From positions 186,001-250,000 of the forward strand of contig FOEZ01000006.1 of assembly GCA_900110595.1 (NCBI GenBank): 64,000 nt of DNA, read 5' to 3'. The stretch is from Arthrobacter sp. OV608 (GTDB lineage Bacteria > Actinomycetota > Actinomycetes > Actinomycetales > Micrococcaceae). Each line of letters begins with the position of its first letter. Within the stretch, counting starts at the first letter, position 1. Under the pieces are notes generated by a model. It was not told the DNA's origin. It worked only from the letters and a program-made list of their open reading frames with translations, and searched no databases. Shown here piece by piece: positions 37,433-49,035 of this stretch. The position numbers and the translations under genes were made by a program.

Positions 37433-38365
37433 TCAGAGATCCTCGTCGAGCCGGCTGGTGAGGATCCGATTGGCGTTGACCTGCAGGATGCCGAGCGACT
37501 CCTGGATCAGGGGTGAGGCGATGCTGCCCCTGCGCACCGCGGCGACAATGCGGCGCGTGGGTTTGGTCTTACCGGTGATGCGTAGCCGCACCACGTTTTC
37601 GGCACCATGCAAAGGTGCCAGCCGGGGCAGCAGGCCGACGCCAAGCCCCGCACCCACGAACGCGATGTGGGTCTCCCATTCAACGGCTTCATGGGCAATC
37701 CGCGGTGTCATCCCGACTGCCGTGAACGCCGCAGTGAAGAGGGAATGGTAGGTGGAACCGGCGGACTCCGTGATCCAGGGTTCCGATGCGAGTTCTTCAA
37801 GCGTTGCTGTTTCCCGTGATGCCAGCGGATGGTCACCGGGAATGATGACGTCCAGGGGATCGTCGAGCAGAACTCGCTGCTCGAAGCGCGGATCGTCCTC
37901 ACCGTAAGTGTCGGACTGCATGGCGACAATGACTGCAAGGTCGATTCGTTCGGCAACCAACAGGTCGAAGCAGCGGGCCGGATCAGCCTCCAGAACCTGT
38001 ACCTCCAGGAGGGGGCGTGTCGAGCGCAGGGTGGCGGCCAGCGGCGCGAGCAACTGGGCGGCCGCGGTGGAGAATCCGCCAAGCCCGAAACGGGACTGCA
38101 CCTGGTCGCCGGCCTCCATGGCCGCGGCGCGCAGGCTCTCCCATTCCGCGATGAGGGTGTCTGAACCCTCCACGAGAAAGCGGCCAGTGGCCGTGAGCCG
38201 CACACCCCGGCCGTCCTTCGTCAGCAGCTGCATTCCCAGCACCCGCTGGAGCTCCCGCAATTGCGCGGAGACCGCCGAGGGAGAGTAGCCGGTCAGCTCC
38301 GCGGTCGCGCCAACAGTGCCGCATCGGGCAAACACCCGAAGTGTTATGAGCCGTGGATCGATCAT
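37433..38365 (-). CDS. LysR-family regulator of the betaine cluster
   Basis: A 310-residue LysR-type regulator. The N-terminal helix-turn-helix reads RLITLRVFARCGTVGATAEL, GYSPSAVSAQLRELQRVLG and LTKDGRGVRLTATG. The remainder is a two-lobed effector domain (QVLEADPARCFDLLVAERID, PGDHPLASRETATLEELA). The ATG at 38365 fits the family start; the frame is open further up but without similarity. Divergent from the Rieske oxygenase gene across 159 bp, so it is probably the activator of betaine catabolism. Confidence 0.88.
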   Translation of the reverse strand: MIDPRLITLRVFARCGTVGATAELTGYSPSAVSAQLRELQRVLGMQLLTKDGRGVRLTATGRFLVEGSDTLIAEWESLRAAAMEAGDQVQSRFGLGGFSTAAAQLLAPLAATLRSTRPLLEVQVLEADPARCFDLLVAERIDLAVIVAMQSDTYGEDDPRFEQRVLLDDPLDVIIPGDHPLASRETATLEELASEPWITESAGSTYHSLFTAAFTAVGMTPRIAHEAVEWETHIAFVGAGLGVGLLPRLAPLHGAENVVRLRITGKTKPTRRIVAAVRRGSIASPLIQESLGILQVNANRILTSRLDEDL

Positions 38366-38389
38366 GCATCCATTGTGCAGGGTTATCCT

Positions 38390-38407
38390 CAAAATCTTGC
38401 GCTTTTG
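38390..38407. promoter_or_regulatory. possible LysR-type binding site
   Basis: CAAAATCTTGCGCTTTTG has inverted arms CAAAA/TTTTG around 8 bp, close to the loose T-N11-A dyad bound by LysR proteins, in the divergent region between the regulator and oxygenase genes. Weak evidence. Confidence 0.25.
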
Positions 38408-38524
38408 TTGCAGCTGCTGTGACCCTAATCTCATCATTACAACTACTTCGACCATGCCGGTAGCACCCCGCGCACGCATGGCCAACGCAACACCCACTAC
38501 TCCATGCCTCCCGGGAGGAAACCC

Positions 38525-39829
38525 ATGACTGCTTCAGTGAACGTCCCCCTCAATTCACGCGGAAAACTCGCTGCATCCTTGCCTGCCGAGCAGCTGGCGG
38601 AAATTGCCGCGCTGTTTGAGTTCCGGCGCACCGGCTACTCCCTCGATGCCCCCTTCTACACCGATCGCTCGATCTTCAACATCGACATGGAGGCCATTTT
38701 CGGCCAGCACTGGATCTTTGCCGCCAGCACCGCCGAACTGCCGGAGCCGGGCGACTACGTCACCGTCGACTACGGTCCCTATTCCCTGATTGTGCTGCGC
38801 AACGACGACGGCGCCGTTAACGTCCTGCACAACGTATGCCGCCACCGCGGCGCCCGCGTCCTCACCGAACCTGCCGGGTCAACCGGAAACCTGGTCTGCG
38901 GCTACCACTCCTGGACCTACTCACCGGAGGGCAATCTGATCCATGCCTCCGCACCGGGGGAAACGAAGTTCGACAAGAGCTGCTTCGGCCTCAAGCGCGC
39001 CCACGGCCGCGAGGTCGCCGGACTCATCTTCGTCTGCATTGCCGATGAGCCGCCGACGGACTTCGACGAGACCGCGAAAATTTTTGAGCCCTACCTGGCG
39101 CCCCACGATCTTTCCAAGACAAAAATTGCCTACCAGCAGAACATCATCGAAGAGGGCAACTGGAAGCTCGTCATGGAGAACAACCGTGAGTGCTACCACT
39201 GCGACGGCCACCCTGAGCTGGCCTGCTCCCTCTTCCCCACCTGGGGCCTGACCGAGGGCCTGATCCCGCCCCACCTTGAGGAAGTGTGGAACCGGAACAA
39301 GGATGCCCAGTCCTCCCTGGAGGAGCGCTGCCGCCGCTACGGCCTTCCCTACGAGGTGGTCGAGGAACTTGATACGCGGATCGCGGGAATCCGTATCTCA
39401 CGGGAATCACTCGATGGAGAGGGTGAATCGTTTTCCGCGGACGGGCGGAGGCTTTCCAAGAAGCTGCTGGGTGACCTGCCCGACTTCCGCCTTGGCCGCT
39501 GCTCGATGCACCTGCAGCCCAATAGCTGGTTCCATTTCCTCGGCGACCACGTCATCACGTTCGGGGTTTTCCCGATCAACGAACACCAGAGCCTCGTACG
39601 CACCACCTGGCTGGTGGCTGACGACGCCGTGGAAGGCGTGGACTACGACCTGGAGAAGCTTACCTACACCTGGAAGCAAACGAACCTGCAGGACAAGGCG
39701 TTCGTGGAGCTGTGCCAGCAGGGTGCCGGCAGTCCCGCCTATGAGCCCGGTCCCTACATGAAGAGCGAATACCAGGTCGAGGCGTTCATTAACTGGTACG
39801 TGCAGCGCGTGCAGGAGCACTTGGCATGA
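38525..39829 (+). CDS. gbcA: Rieske monooxygenase, glycine betaine demethylase-like
   Basis: A 434-residue oxygenase alpha subunit. The Rieske [2Fe-2S] centre is NVCRHRGARV...LVCGYHSWTY (CxH and CxxH). The mononuclear iron site lies in ENNRECYHCDGHPELACS, a form typical of glycine betaine and related quaternary ammonium monooxygenases. The expected reaction is betaine plus O2 to dimethylglycine plus formaldehyde. The ATG at 38525 has GGGAGGAAA upstream. It overlaps the reductase gene by 4 bp. Stachydrine or carnitine oxygenases are close alternatives, but the downstream dimethylglycine oxidase favours betaine. Confidence 0.85.
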   Translation: MTASVNVPLNSRGKLAASLPAEQLAEIAALFEFRRTGYSLDAPFYTDRSIFNIDMEAIFGQHWIFAASTAELPEPGDYVTVDYGPYSLIVLRNDDGAVNVLHNVCRHRGARVLTEPAGSTGNLVCGYHSWTYSPEGNLIHASAPGETKFDKSCFGLKRAHGREVAGLIFVCIADEPPTDFDETAKIFEPYLAPHDLSKTKIAYQQNIIEEGNWKLVMENNRECYHCDGHPELACSLFPTWGLTEGLIPPHLEEVWNRNKDAQSSLEERCRRYGLPYEVVEELDTRIAGIRISRESLDGEGESFSADGRRLSKKLLGDLPDFRLGRCSMHLQPNSWFHFLGDHVITFGVFPINEHQSLVRTTWLVADDAVEGVDYDLEKLTYTWKQTNLQDKAFVELCQQGAGSPAYEPGPYMKSEYQVEAFINWYVQRVQEHLA

Positions 39830-41241
39830 TTGAACTCCTCACTGAAACGGCAACCCAGGAGCCACAGCGTATCCGCGGTCTTGAGATGCCGTGGAACAGG
39901 GTGATGGGAAGCCCGGAGACGCCCGCCCGGGCAGCCCGGGCGCTGGGCCCATGGCACCCGCAGGAGTTCATGGCCGAATGCGTCGAGACCGTTCCCGAGG
40001 CCGGCGCCATGATGACCTTCGTGTTCCGCCGCTGCGACGGTGCGCCCCTGGCGTTCCGTGCCGGCCAGTACGTGAACGTCGCATTTCCCGTCAATGGCGA
40101 GGACCAGGAACCCGTGGACCGCAGCTACTCGCTGTCCAGTTCGCCCACCGAGCCCTGGACCTTCAGCATTACCGTCAAGTGCGACCCCACGGGATTGGTC
40201 TCGCCCTGGGTGCACGAGAACGTCAAACCCGGCACCGTCCTTGAGATGCTGGGGCCCGTGGGAGCATTCCACCTGCCCGACGCCGACCGGCGGGCACGGT
40301 ATCTCCTGCTTGCTGCCGGCGCGGGCATCACTCCCATCATGTCCATGGTGCGGACCATCCACTCCCTGCCCGGACACGCCGATGTTGTGGTCCTCTACCA
40401 CGGCTCGGATGCCGGCGGCTTTGCCTTCCACCGGGAACTGGCCTACATCGCCTCCGTGGACTCCCGCTTCAAGGTCCACTACTCGCTGGGCGACCGCAGC
40501 GTACCGGAGGGGTGGGAAGGGCTCAGGGGAAGGCTCACGGCGGCCATGCTCGAGGAGGTGGCCCCCGATGCCAATGGCCGCCAGGTGTACGCATGCGGTC
40601 CCGAGGGTTACCTGAACACCGCCACCGGGCTCCTCAATAAGGTCGGCGTCGACGACACGTCCATCTACATGGAGTTCTTCTCCGGAGACCGCCAGACGCT
40701 CCTTGAATACCAGCAGGAAGTGTCCCTTGCAGCCGACGTCGCGGAGGAAATCGCCGACGAAATCGCCGAATCCGCCGAGGACTACTACGAAAGCCAGCCC
40801 GCAGCGTTCGGGCTCTATGAGCCCGGCTATGACGCGGACGGGACGCTGCAGGCCTCAGGGCTGCCGCTGGAAATAAGTGACCCGGACACACCCGGCTCCA
40901 ACCCCGCCGTCGACAGCCCGGGCAGCGAGCCGGAAGCCGGACCCCCTGACGCCTCCACCTTCAACACGGTGGGAACAGGCAGCCTCACCATGTCCTTTAT
41001 GCGTACCGGCATCAATGTGCGGATCGACCCTACCGAACACATCCTCGAGGCGGCGCAGCGTGCCGGCGTCAGGATCGGCGCGAACTGCAAGGAAGGCATG
41101 TGCGGCTCCTGCAAGGTCGTCAAGCTCTCAGGAGACGTCGAGATGAACCACCAGGGCGGAATCCGGGCGCGGGAAATCTCTGCGGGCAAGTTCCTGCCCT
41201 GCTGCTCCACGGCGCAGACGGACCTCGTTATCGATGCCTAG
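39826..41241 (+). CDS. gbcB: ferredoxin reductase component of betaine monooxygenase
   Basis: A 471-residue electron-transfer protein: FAD-binding domain (FRAGQYVNVAFPVNG, DRSYSLSSSP), NAD-binding domain (YLLLAAGAGITPIMSMVRT, VYACGPEGY), a long acidic linker of about 120 residues with Asp/Glu and Pro, and a C-terminal plant-type [2Fe-2S] domain (NCKEGMCGSCKV ... PCCST). It passes electrons from NAD(P)H to the Rieske oxygenase. The acidic linker (EEIADEIAESAEDYYES) is longer than I expect for the family. Confidence 0.87.
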   Translation: MIELLTETATQEPQRIRGLEMPWNRVMGSPETPARAARALGPWHPQEFMAECVETVPEAGAMMTFVFRRCDGAPLAFRAGQYVNVAFPVNGEDQEPVDRSYSLSSSPTEPWTFSITVKCDPTGLVSPWVHENVKPGTVLEMLGPVGAFHLPDADRRARYLLLAAGAGITPIMSMVRTIHSLPGHADVVVLYHGSDAGGFAFHRELAYIASVDSRFKVHYSLGDRSVPEGWEGLRGRLTAAMLEEVAPDANGRQVYACGPEGYLNTATGLLNKVGVDDTSIYMEFFSGDRQTLLEYQQEVSLAADVAEEIADEIAESAEDYYESQPAAFGLYEPGYDADGTLQASGLPLEISDPDTPGSNPAVDSPGSEPEAGPPDASTFNTVGTGSLTMSFMRTGINVRIDPTEHILEAAQRAGVRIGANCKEGMCGSCKVVKLSGDVEMNHQGGIRAREISAGKFLPCCSTAQTDLVIDA

Positions 41242-41244
41242 CCC

Positions 41245-41274
41245 GGTTCCGGCTGTCAAGGCGCAGCCGGAACC
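41245..41274 (+). terminator. hairpin after the reductase gene
   Basis: GGTTCCGGCTG (41245-41255) pairs exactly with CAGCCGGAACC (41264-41274), 4 bp after the stop codon, followed by CTTGAAAT. The long 223-bp gap beyond it suggests the BCCT gene has its own promoter. Confidence 0.6.
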
Positions 41275-41497
41275 CTTGAAATAGGGCTTAAGACTTGAGA
41301 AATACCTTGACATGCGACTGTGATTCGGGCCACTGTGTTGCTTATGGCGAGACGTGTTGTTCTTTACGGAACAGTCGCCACGCTGGAAGCACAACTGACC
41401 TTCATCAATGAATAGCCAGGAAGACACCGATCTTCCGCCCGGTTTGGGGACGCCGGTGTACAGCGTGAGCCCATGAATTCAAACCAAAGGACTTGAC

Positions 41498-43414
41498 ATG
41501 GCTTTGAACAGCGACATCCGTATGGATGCCCAAACCCCCCTTGAGCTGGAGGAGCCCAACGTGGTTCCTGCACCGGAGAACTCTCCTTCCGCGCACGAAT
41601 CACACGACGCGGAGGACACCGAACAAATCATGCAGGAACTCCGCCAGACCAAGGCCGAACAGGCAGTGGCACAACGGCGGAACCGTAAGCTCACCCTCGA
41701 CAAGGCCACCTTCGGCATCACCGGTGTCCTCGCCCTGGCCTTTGTGGCTTGGGGCTTCCTGGGCCGGGACAGCCTGGCCGCCACGTCAACAGCCGCCCTC
41801 GGGTGGGTGATGGAATACACTGGCTGGCTCTTTATGGTCCTGGCCTCCTTGTTTGTTGTTTTCGTCCTCTGGCTTGCGCTCGGCAAATGGGGCAACATCC
41901 CGTTGGGCAAGGACGGCGAAAAGCCCGAGTTCCGGACTGTCTCCTGGATCGCCATGATGTTTGCCGCCGGCATGGGCATCGGCCTGATGTTCTACGGCGT
42001 GGCCGAACCGCTGTACCACTACATCTCCCCGCCGCCCGGAACGGTGGACGGCCGCACGCCTGCCGCGATCCAGACAGCTATGGCCACCTCCATCTTCCAC
42101 TGGACCCTCCATCCCTGGGCCATGTACGCCGTCGTCGGAATCGCCATGGCCTACGGCACCTACCGCCTGGGCCGCCGGCAGCTGATCTCCGCTGCCTTTA
42201 CCTCACTCTTCGGGCTTCGGGCAGTGGAAGGCCCCGCCGGGAAGTTCATCAACATCCTTGCCATCTTCGCAACGCTCTTCGGCACCGCCGCATCCCTGGG
42301 CCTCGGGGCCCTCCAGATCGGCAGCGGCCTGACCTCGAACGGCTGGGTCGGGGAAATCGGCACGCCGGTCCTGGTGGCCATCGTTGCCATCCTGACAGCG
42401 TGCTTCGTGGCTTCGGCCGTTTCCGGCATCAGCAAGGGCATCCAGTGGCTGTCCAACATCAACATGGTGCTGGCCGTGGTCCTGGCGCTCATCGTCTTCA
42501 TTGCCGGGCCTACCTTGTTCATCCTCAACCTCATCCCTGCCGCCGTGGGGGACTACGCCAGGGACCTCGCGGAAATGTCCTCCCGCACCGAAGCAGTGGG
42601 GGACGAGGCCCTCCGCAAATGGATGTCCGGCTGGACCATCTTCTACTGGGCCTGGTGGGTTTCCTGGACGCCTTTCGTGGGAATGTTCATCGCCCGCATC
42701 AGCAGGGGCCGCACCATCCGGCAGTTCGTCACCGGCGTCCTGCTGGTTCCCAGCATCGTCAGCGTCATCTGGTTCGGCATCTTTGGCGGCACGGCCTTCC
42801 ACATCCAGCAGGAAGCGGACAAGGCGGGAACGCCGGGCATGGTGACCACAACCAACGGGGTCCCGAGCATCGACTTCGACGGGGCGCTGTTCGACCTGGT
42901 GAAGAACATGTCCATGCCCGCCTGGCTGACCGCGGCCGTCATCGTCCTGGCCATGGTGCTGGTGGCCATCTTCTTCATCACCGGAGCCGACTCGGCGTCG
43001 ATCATCATGGCCTCCCTGAGCTCCAACGGCGCCGCCGATCCCAAGCGCGGCCTCGTCATCTTCTGGGGGCTCCTCACCGGCGCCGTGGCAGCGGTCATGC
43101 TGCTGGCCGGCGGCGATGAACCCTCGGAAGCGCTCTCCGGCCTGCAGCGGATCACTATCGTGGCGGCCCTGCCTTTCGTGCTGGTCATGCTGCTGCTGTG
43201 CTTCGCCCTGGTCAAGGACCTGCGCCGCGATCCGCTCTCCCTCCGGCGCCGGCTGGCGGACTCCGTAGTGGAGCGCGCCATCCGCAGCGGCGTGGACCAG
43301 CACGGCGGCGCCCAGTTCGACCTCGTCACCAAGCATCAGTGTGATCAGCGTTGCCCGGACGACGGCCGCTGCCCGGCTTCCCCCGCTGACACCCAAGCCC
43401 AAGCAAAGAATTAG
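41498..43414 (+). CDS. BCCT-family betaine/carnitine/choline transporter
   Basis: A 638-residue, 12-span secondary transporter. The family motifs are MFAAGMGIGLMFYGVAEPLY, HWTLHPWAMYAVVG and the tryptophan-rich YWAWWVSWTPFVGMFIARIS of the substrate site. A hydrophilic 70-residue N-terminus precedes span 1, and the C-terminus ends in a cysteine-rich tail (CDQRCPDDGRCP). AAAGGAC precedes the ATG. By position it imports glycine betaine for the oxygenase encoded upstream. Confidence 0.93.
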   Translation: MALNSDIRMDAQTPLELEEPNVVPAPENSPSAHESHDAEDTEQIMQELRQTKAEQAVAQRRNRKLTLDKATFGITGVLALAFVAWGFLGRDSLAATSTAALGWVMEYTGWLFMVLASLFVVFVLWLALGKWGNIPLGKDGEKPEFRTVSWIAMMFAAGMGIGLMFYGVAEPLYHYISPPPGTVDGRTPAAIQTAMATSIFHWTLHPWAMYAVVGIAMAYGTYRLGRRQLISAAFTSLFGLRAVEGPAGKFINILAIFATLFGTAASLGLGALQIGSGLTSNGWVGEIGTPVLVAIVAILTACFVASAVSGISKGIQWLSNINMVLAVVLALIVFIAGPTLFILNLIPAAVGDYARDLAEMSSRTEAVGDEALRKWMSGWTIFYWAWWVSWTPFVGMFIARISRGRTIRQFVTGVLLVPSIVSVIWFGIFGGTAFHIQQEADKAGTPGMVTTTNGVPSIDFDGALFDLVKNMSMPAWLTAAVIVLAMVLVAIFFITGADSASIIMASLSSNGAADPKRGLVIFWGLLTGAVAAVMLLAGGDEPSEALSGLQRITIVAALPFVLVMLLLCFALVKDLRRDPLSLRRRLADSVVERAIRSGVDQHGGAQFDLVTKHQCDQRCPDDGRCPASPADTQAQAKN

Positions 43415-43423
43415 GAGTAGACC

Positions 43424-44353
43424 ATGACCACAGTCCTCGAAGGCCGCCCCACCGGTAACGTGACGGTGGAGGCCGGCGACGTTGCCGGCGTCCGCGGCAC
43501 CGACACCGTGCAGTACGTACTTACCCTTGCGTGCCCGGAGCGCCCCGGAATTGTCCGGGCCATCACGGCATTCCTTGCTGACCGCGGCTTCGACATTGTT
43601 GAACACCAGCAGTTCGATGACCACATCAGCGGCAAGCTCTACCTGCGCACGGCCTTCACTCCGGGAGACAAGGAAGTTTCCGCGGAAGGCCTCAGCACAG
43701 AGTTCGCCGCCATCGCCGATGAGTTCGACATGGAATTCTCCATCCACGACGGCCGCCCGCAGCGGCTGCTCGTGATGGTTTCGAAGTTCGGCCACTGCCT
43801 CAACGACCTTATTTTCCGCTGGCGCGCCGGCAGCCTGGGTGCGGAGATCGCCGTCGTGGTTTCCAACCACGAGGACCTGCGCCCCATGGCGGAAGCCGCC
43901 GGACTGCCGTTCATCCACGTCCCGGTGACGGCCGCTACCAAGCCCGAAGCCGAAGCCCGCCTGCTGGAACTGGTGGCCGAGTACAACGCGGACCTGGTGG
44001 TCCTGGCCCGCTACATGCAGGTCCTGTCCAACGACCTGTGCGCCAGCCTCCGCGGCCGGGCCATCAACATCCACCATTCCTTCCTGCCCGGGTTCAAGGG
44101 TGCCAAGCCCTACCACCAGGCCTACGACCGCGGTGTGAAGCTCATCGGAGCCACCGCGCACTACGTCACCGCAGACCTGGACGAGGGCCCGATCATCGAG
44201 CAGGAAGTGTACCGGGTGGACCATAGCCTGGACCCGAACGCCCTCGTGACAGTGGGCCGGGATGCAGAGTCCCAGGCCCTGTCCCGCGCAGTCAAGTGGC
44301 ACTGCCAGCACCGGGTCCTGCTCAACAAAACCCGCACTGTCGTCTTCCGCTAA
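43424..44353 (+). CDS. purU: formyltetrahydrofolate deformylase (copy 2)
   Basis: A 309-residue second PurU, with an ACT domain (VLTLACPERPGIVRAITAF) and a hydrolase domain (NIHHSFLPGFKGAKPYHQAY, ADLDEGPIIEQEVY). It resembles copy 1 at 7233 throughout but is not identical. The ribosome site AGGAG is 6 bp from the ATG, and it is placed directly between the betaine carrier and dimethylglycine oxidase. It would release formate from the folate loaded by that oxidase. Confidence 0.95.
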   Translation: MTTVLEGRPTGNVTVEAGDVAGVRGTDTVQYVLTLACPERPGIVRAITAFLADRGFDIVEHQQFDDHISGKLYLRTAFTPGDKEVSAEGLSTEFAAIADEFDMEFSIHDGRPQRLLVMVSKFGHCLNDLIFRWRAGSLGAEIAVVVSNHEDLRPMAEAAGLPFIHVPVTAATKPEAEARLLELVAEYNADLVVLARYMQVLSNDLCASLRGRAINIHHSFLPGFKGAKPYHQAYDRGVKLIGATAHYVTADLDEGPIIEQEVYRVDHSLDPNALVTVGRDAESQALSRAVKWHCQHRVLLNKTRTVVFR

Positions 44354-46900
<2,547 letters not shown>

Positions 46901-46929
46901 CCGTGGGTCGGTAACAAATCCACCCGGAG

Positions 46930-46960
46930 AGCGGGGGTCGCCAAACCGGGGCCCCCGCTT
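46930..46960 (+). terminator. terminator after dimethylglycine oxidase
   Basis: AGCGGGGG (46930-46937) pairs with CCCCCGCT (46952-46959), followed by TTCCCCTTCC. Confidence 0.5.
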
Positions 46961-46996
46961 TCCCCTTCCCGCCGCCGAATTGTCACACCCCCTTGC

Positions 46997-47002
46997 GATG
47001 AT
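46997..47002 (+). promoter_or_regulatory. possible -10 of a leaderless DUF222/HNH gene
   Basis: GATGAT followed by exactly 6 bp and the ATG, the same geometry as at 27478, 59385 and 60602. No Shine-Dalgarno site is visible. Confidence 0.3.
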
Positions 47003-47008
47003 TGATGC

Positions 47009-48481
47009 ATGGGGAAAGCAGCGGTGGTGAAGGCGTTTGAGGAGATCAGGGCCGCCCTTGCCCTGCTCAACGCGGAGGCGTCTGGGTGTGGGTCGGAGCC
47101 GTTCGCGGATGCCGATCCGCTGGCCGGTTTAGCGGATGGGTGCCTGGATATCCTGGCCGGGGCGCGGGTGGTGGAGGCCGGGTTCGCCGCTTTGAAGGCC
47201 CGCGCTGCCGTGACGTACGCGGACACTGCCCAGGCCATTGCGGGGCCGGCCACACCGGTGCCGGGAATGGAAATGGCTGTCGCCGCGGAAATCGGCGCCC
47301 TCCTGGCCGTCGGTCCCCGCGCAGCCGGCGCGTTCCTGGCCGCCTCCCACACCGTGACCAAGGAGTTGCCGCTGGCCTTCTCGGCGTTGCAGGCCGGGAC
47401 GATCACCTGGCCGCACGCCCTGGTCATGGTGGAGGAAACCGCCGGCCTTGACCCCGCCGGCGCCGCCGCACTCGAGGCACACTTCCTGGACCCCGACCTG
47501 CCCAGGCCGGCCACGGCCGCCCCGATCGGTGAGCTGCCCGCGTACCGGTTCCGTGGCAAGGCCAGGAACTGGCGCGAACGCCACCACCCCGAATCCATCG
47601 AAAAACGCCACGCCAAGGGTGTGGCCGACCGGCGGGTGGAATACCGGCCGGATCGGGACGGGATGGCGTGGCTGTCCGCCTGCCTGCCCGCGGACCGGGC
47701 GATGGCGGGCTGGAACCGGCTCACCGCCCTCGCCCGCGGAATGCAAGGCCCCGACGAGTCCCGCACCCTCACCCAGTTGAAGGCCGACAAGTTCGCCGAT
47801 GCGATCCTTGGCAGCGGCAACAACGCCGGGTCTGCCGGTGCAGGCAGTGACGACTCCGGTACGGCGGCTGGCCTGTCATCGCGGATCCAGGCGCAGGTGC
47901 TGGTCACCGTGCCGGTATTCTCCCTCGAGGGCCTGACCGATGAGCCCGCCATACTGGACGGCTACGGCCCCATCCCGCCGTCAATGGCCCGGCGGCTAGT
48001 TGCCGAAGGCGCCGGTTCGTTCTACCGCGTGCTCGTTGATCCGCGGGACGGGGCGCCGCTGGAGATCGGCCGCACCAGCTACCGGCTCACCAAAGCCATG
48101 AAAAAAGCCCTGCGACTCCGGGACGGAAGATGTACTTTCCCCGGCTGCAACAACCCCTCCCTGGACAACGAGGCAGACCACCTTCAAGCGTGGAAGGATG
48201 GCGGCAACACCGGGATCAGCAACCTGGCCCAACTCTGCCCGAAACACCACCGCCTCAAACACGCCACCGGCTGGACGCCCACCCCGGCCACCAAAACCGG
48301 GCCACCCGGCTGGACCTCACCCACCGGCCGCCATTACAAAGCCGAACACCACGACAGGGAACCACCACACTGGCCGTCCCAACTACAGTCCGCCACTGGC
48401 GATCCGCCGGACTTTATCTACCTTGGGCTCTCCCCAGGCGAAGAAGCACTCGAGTGGTTCCTGCACGCCCCTCCCGCCTGA
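47009..48481 (+). CDS. DUF222 / HNH-endonuclease protein (13E12-like family)
   Basis: A 490-residue protein with an N-terminal helical DUF222 region (RAAVTYADTAQ, RRVEYRPDRDGMAWLSACLP) and a C-terminal HNH nuclease motif near residue 375 (RDGRCTFPGCNNPSLDNEAD then LAQLCPKHHRLKHATGW). The Cys pairs and His are those expected for zinc and catalysis. The family is present in many diverged copies in actinobacterial genomes, with no settled function; links to mobile DNA have been suggested. Confidence 0.88.
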   Translation: MGKAAVVKAFEEIRAALALLNAEASGCGSEPFADADPLAGLADGCLDILAGARVVEAGFAALKARAAVTYADTAQAIAGPATPVPGMEMAVAAEIGALLAVGPRAAGAFLAASHTVTKELPLAFSALQAGTITWPHALVMVEETAGLDPAGAAALEAHFLDPDLPRPATAAPIGELPAYRFRGKARNWRERHHPESIEKRHAKGVADRRVEYRPDRDGMAWLSACLPADRAMAGWNRLTALARGMQGPDESRTLTQLKADKFADAILGSGNNAGSAGAGSDDSGTAAGLSSRIQAQVLVTVPVFSLEGLTDEPAILDGYGPIPPSMARRLVAEGAGSFYRVLVDPRDGAPLEIGRTSYRLTKAMKKALRLRDGRCTFPGCNNPSLDNEADHLQAWKDGGNTGISNLAQLCPKHHRLKHATGWTPTPATKTGPPGWTSPTGRHYKAEHHDREPPHWPSQLQSATGDPPDFIYLGLSPGEEALEWFLHAPPA

Positions 48482-48679
48482 CTCGTTGCTGGGTTTCGTT
48501 CCCCAGCCGCTCCTGCCCTCGCAAGCTCGGCCAAGCCCGGCCGCCGTGGGCCCTGGCTCAGCCAGCGGGTGCCTGTGAACTGCAGGCTCGGCCACCGGGC
48601 CAGTCATCATCACCTACCCCTCTGTCTTCCTCCGCAACTTCCTCTTGCCCTCGCTGGCGGCTGGTGCTTGGCTGCTGGC

Positions 48680-48898
48680 ATGGCAGATGACGAGGTTTCC
48701 AAGAACATTCCCTCAGATGAGCACCTGCGGCAGGACGTCGCGCCGGAGGCCGGGGCAGACTCCCAAGACACACCGGACAAGGGTTTCACGCCCGGACAGA
48801 CCAACGCAGGGCAGCAGGTAGCCGGGCTTGCCTCGGCGAGCGGCTACGGCGACGATCTGGATCCCGACGAGCAGCCCGACGGCAACAACCCCGTCTAG
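48680..48898 (+). CDS. small acidic hydrophilic protein
   Basis: A 72-residue protein starting MADDEVSKNIPSDEHLRQDV and ending DDLDPDEQPDGNNPV. It is rich in Asp, Glu, Pro, Gly and Gln, has no hydrophobic segment and is probably disordered. No clear ribosome site is present; the frame is open from 48569 but the upstream part is not protein-like. Similar in style to the proteins at 61451 and 62052. Function unknown. Confidence 0.6.
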   Translation: MADDEVSKNIPSDEHLRQDVAPEAGADSQDTPDKGFTPGQTNAGQQVAGLASASGYGDDLDPDEQPDGNNPV

Positions 48899-48940
48899 CC
48901 CGACCCCTGGATAAAGCCGCCCACCCCGGTGATAGAACAG

Positions 48941-48978
48941 CGACGGCGACGTCCGGCACTTGCCGGACGTCGCCGTCG
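48941..48978. terminator. very strong hairpin between convergent genes
   Basis: CGACGGCGACGTCCGGCA (48941-48958) pairs perfectly over 18 bp with TGCCGGACGTCGCCGTCG (48961-48978); only 2 bp separate the arms. It lies between the small acidic protein gene and fdhF and could terminate both, although no long T-run follows. Confidence 0.65.
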
Positions 48979-49035
48979 TACTTCTGGCTTGTGGGAAAAC
49001 CCTCGAGGCCAGTTGCAGTAGTGGCCGTTGCTCTT

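Noticed and set aside
47009..48481. DUF222/HNH gene as an active mobile element
   Set aside because: No inverted repeats, target duplications, reverse transcriptase or transposase are near it; the family is widespread as single chromosomal genes.
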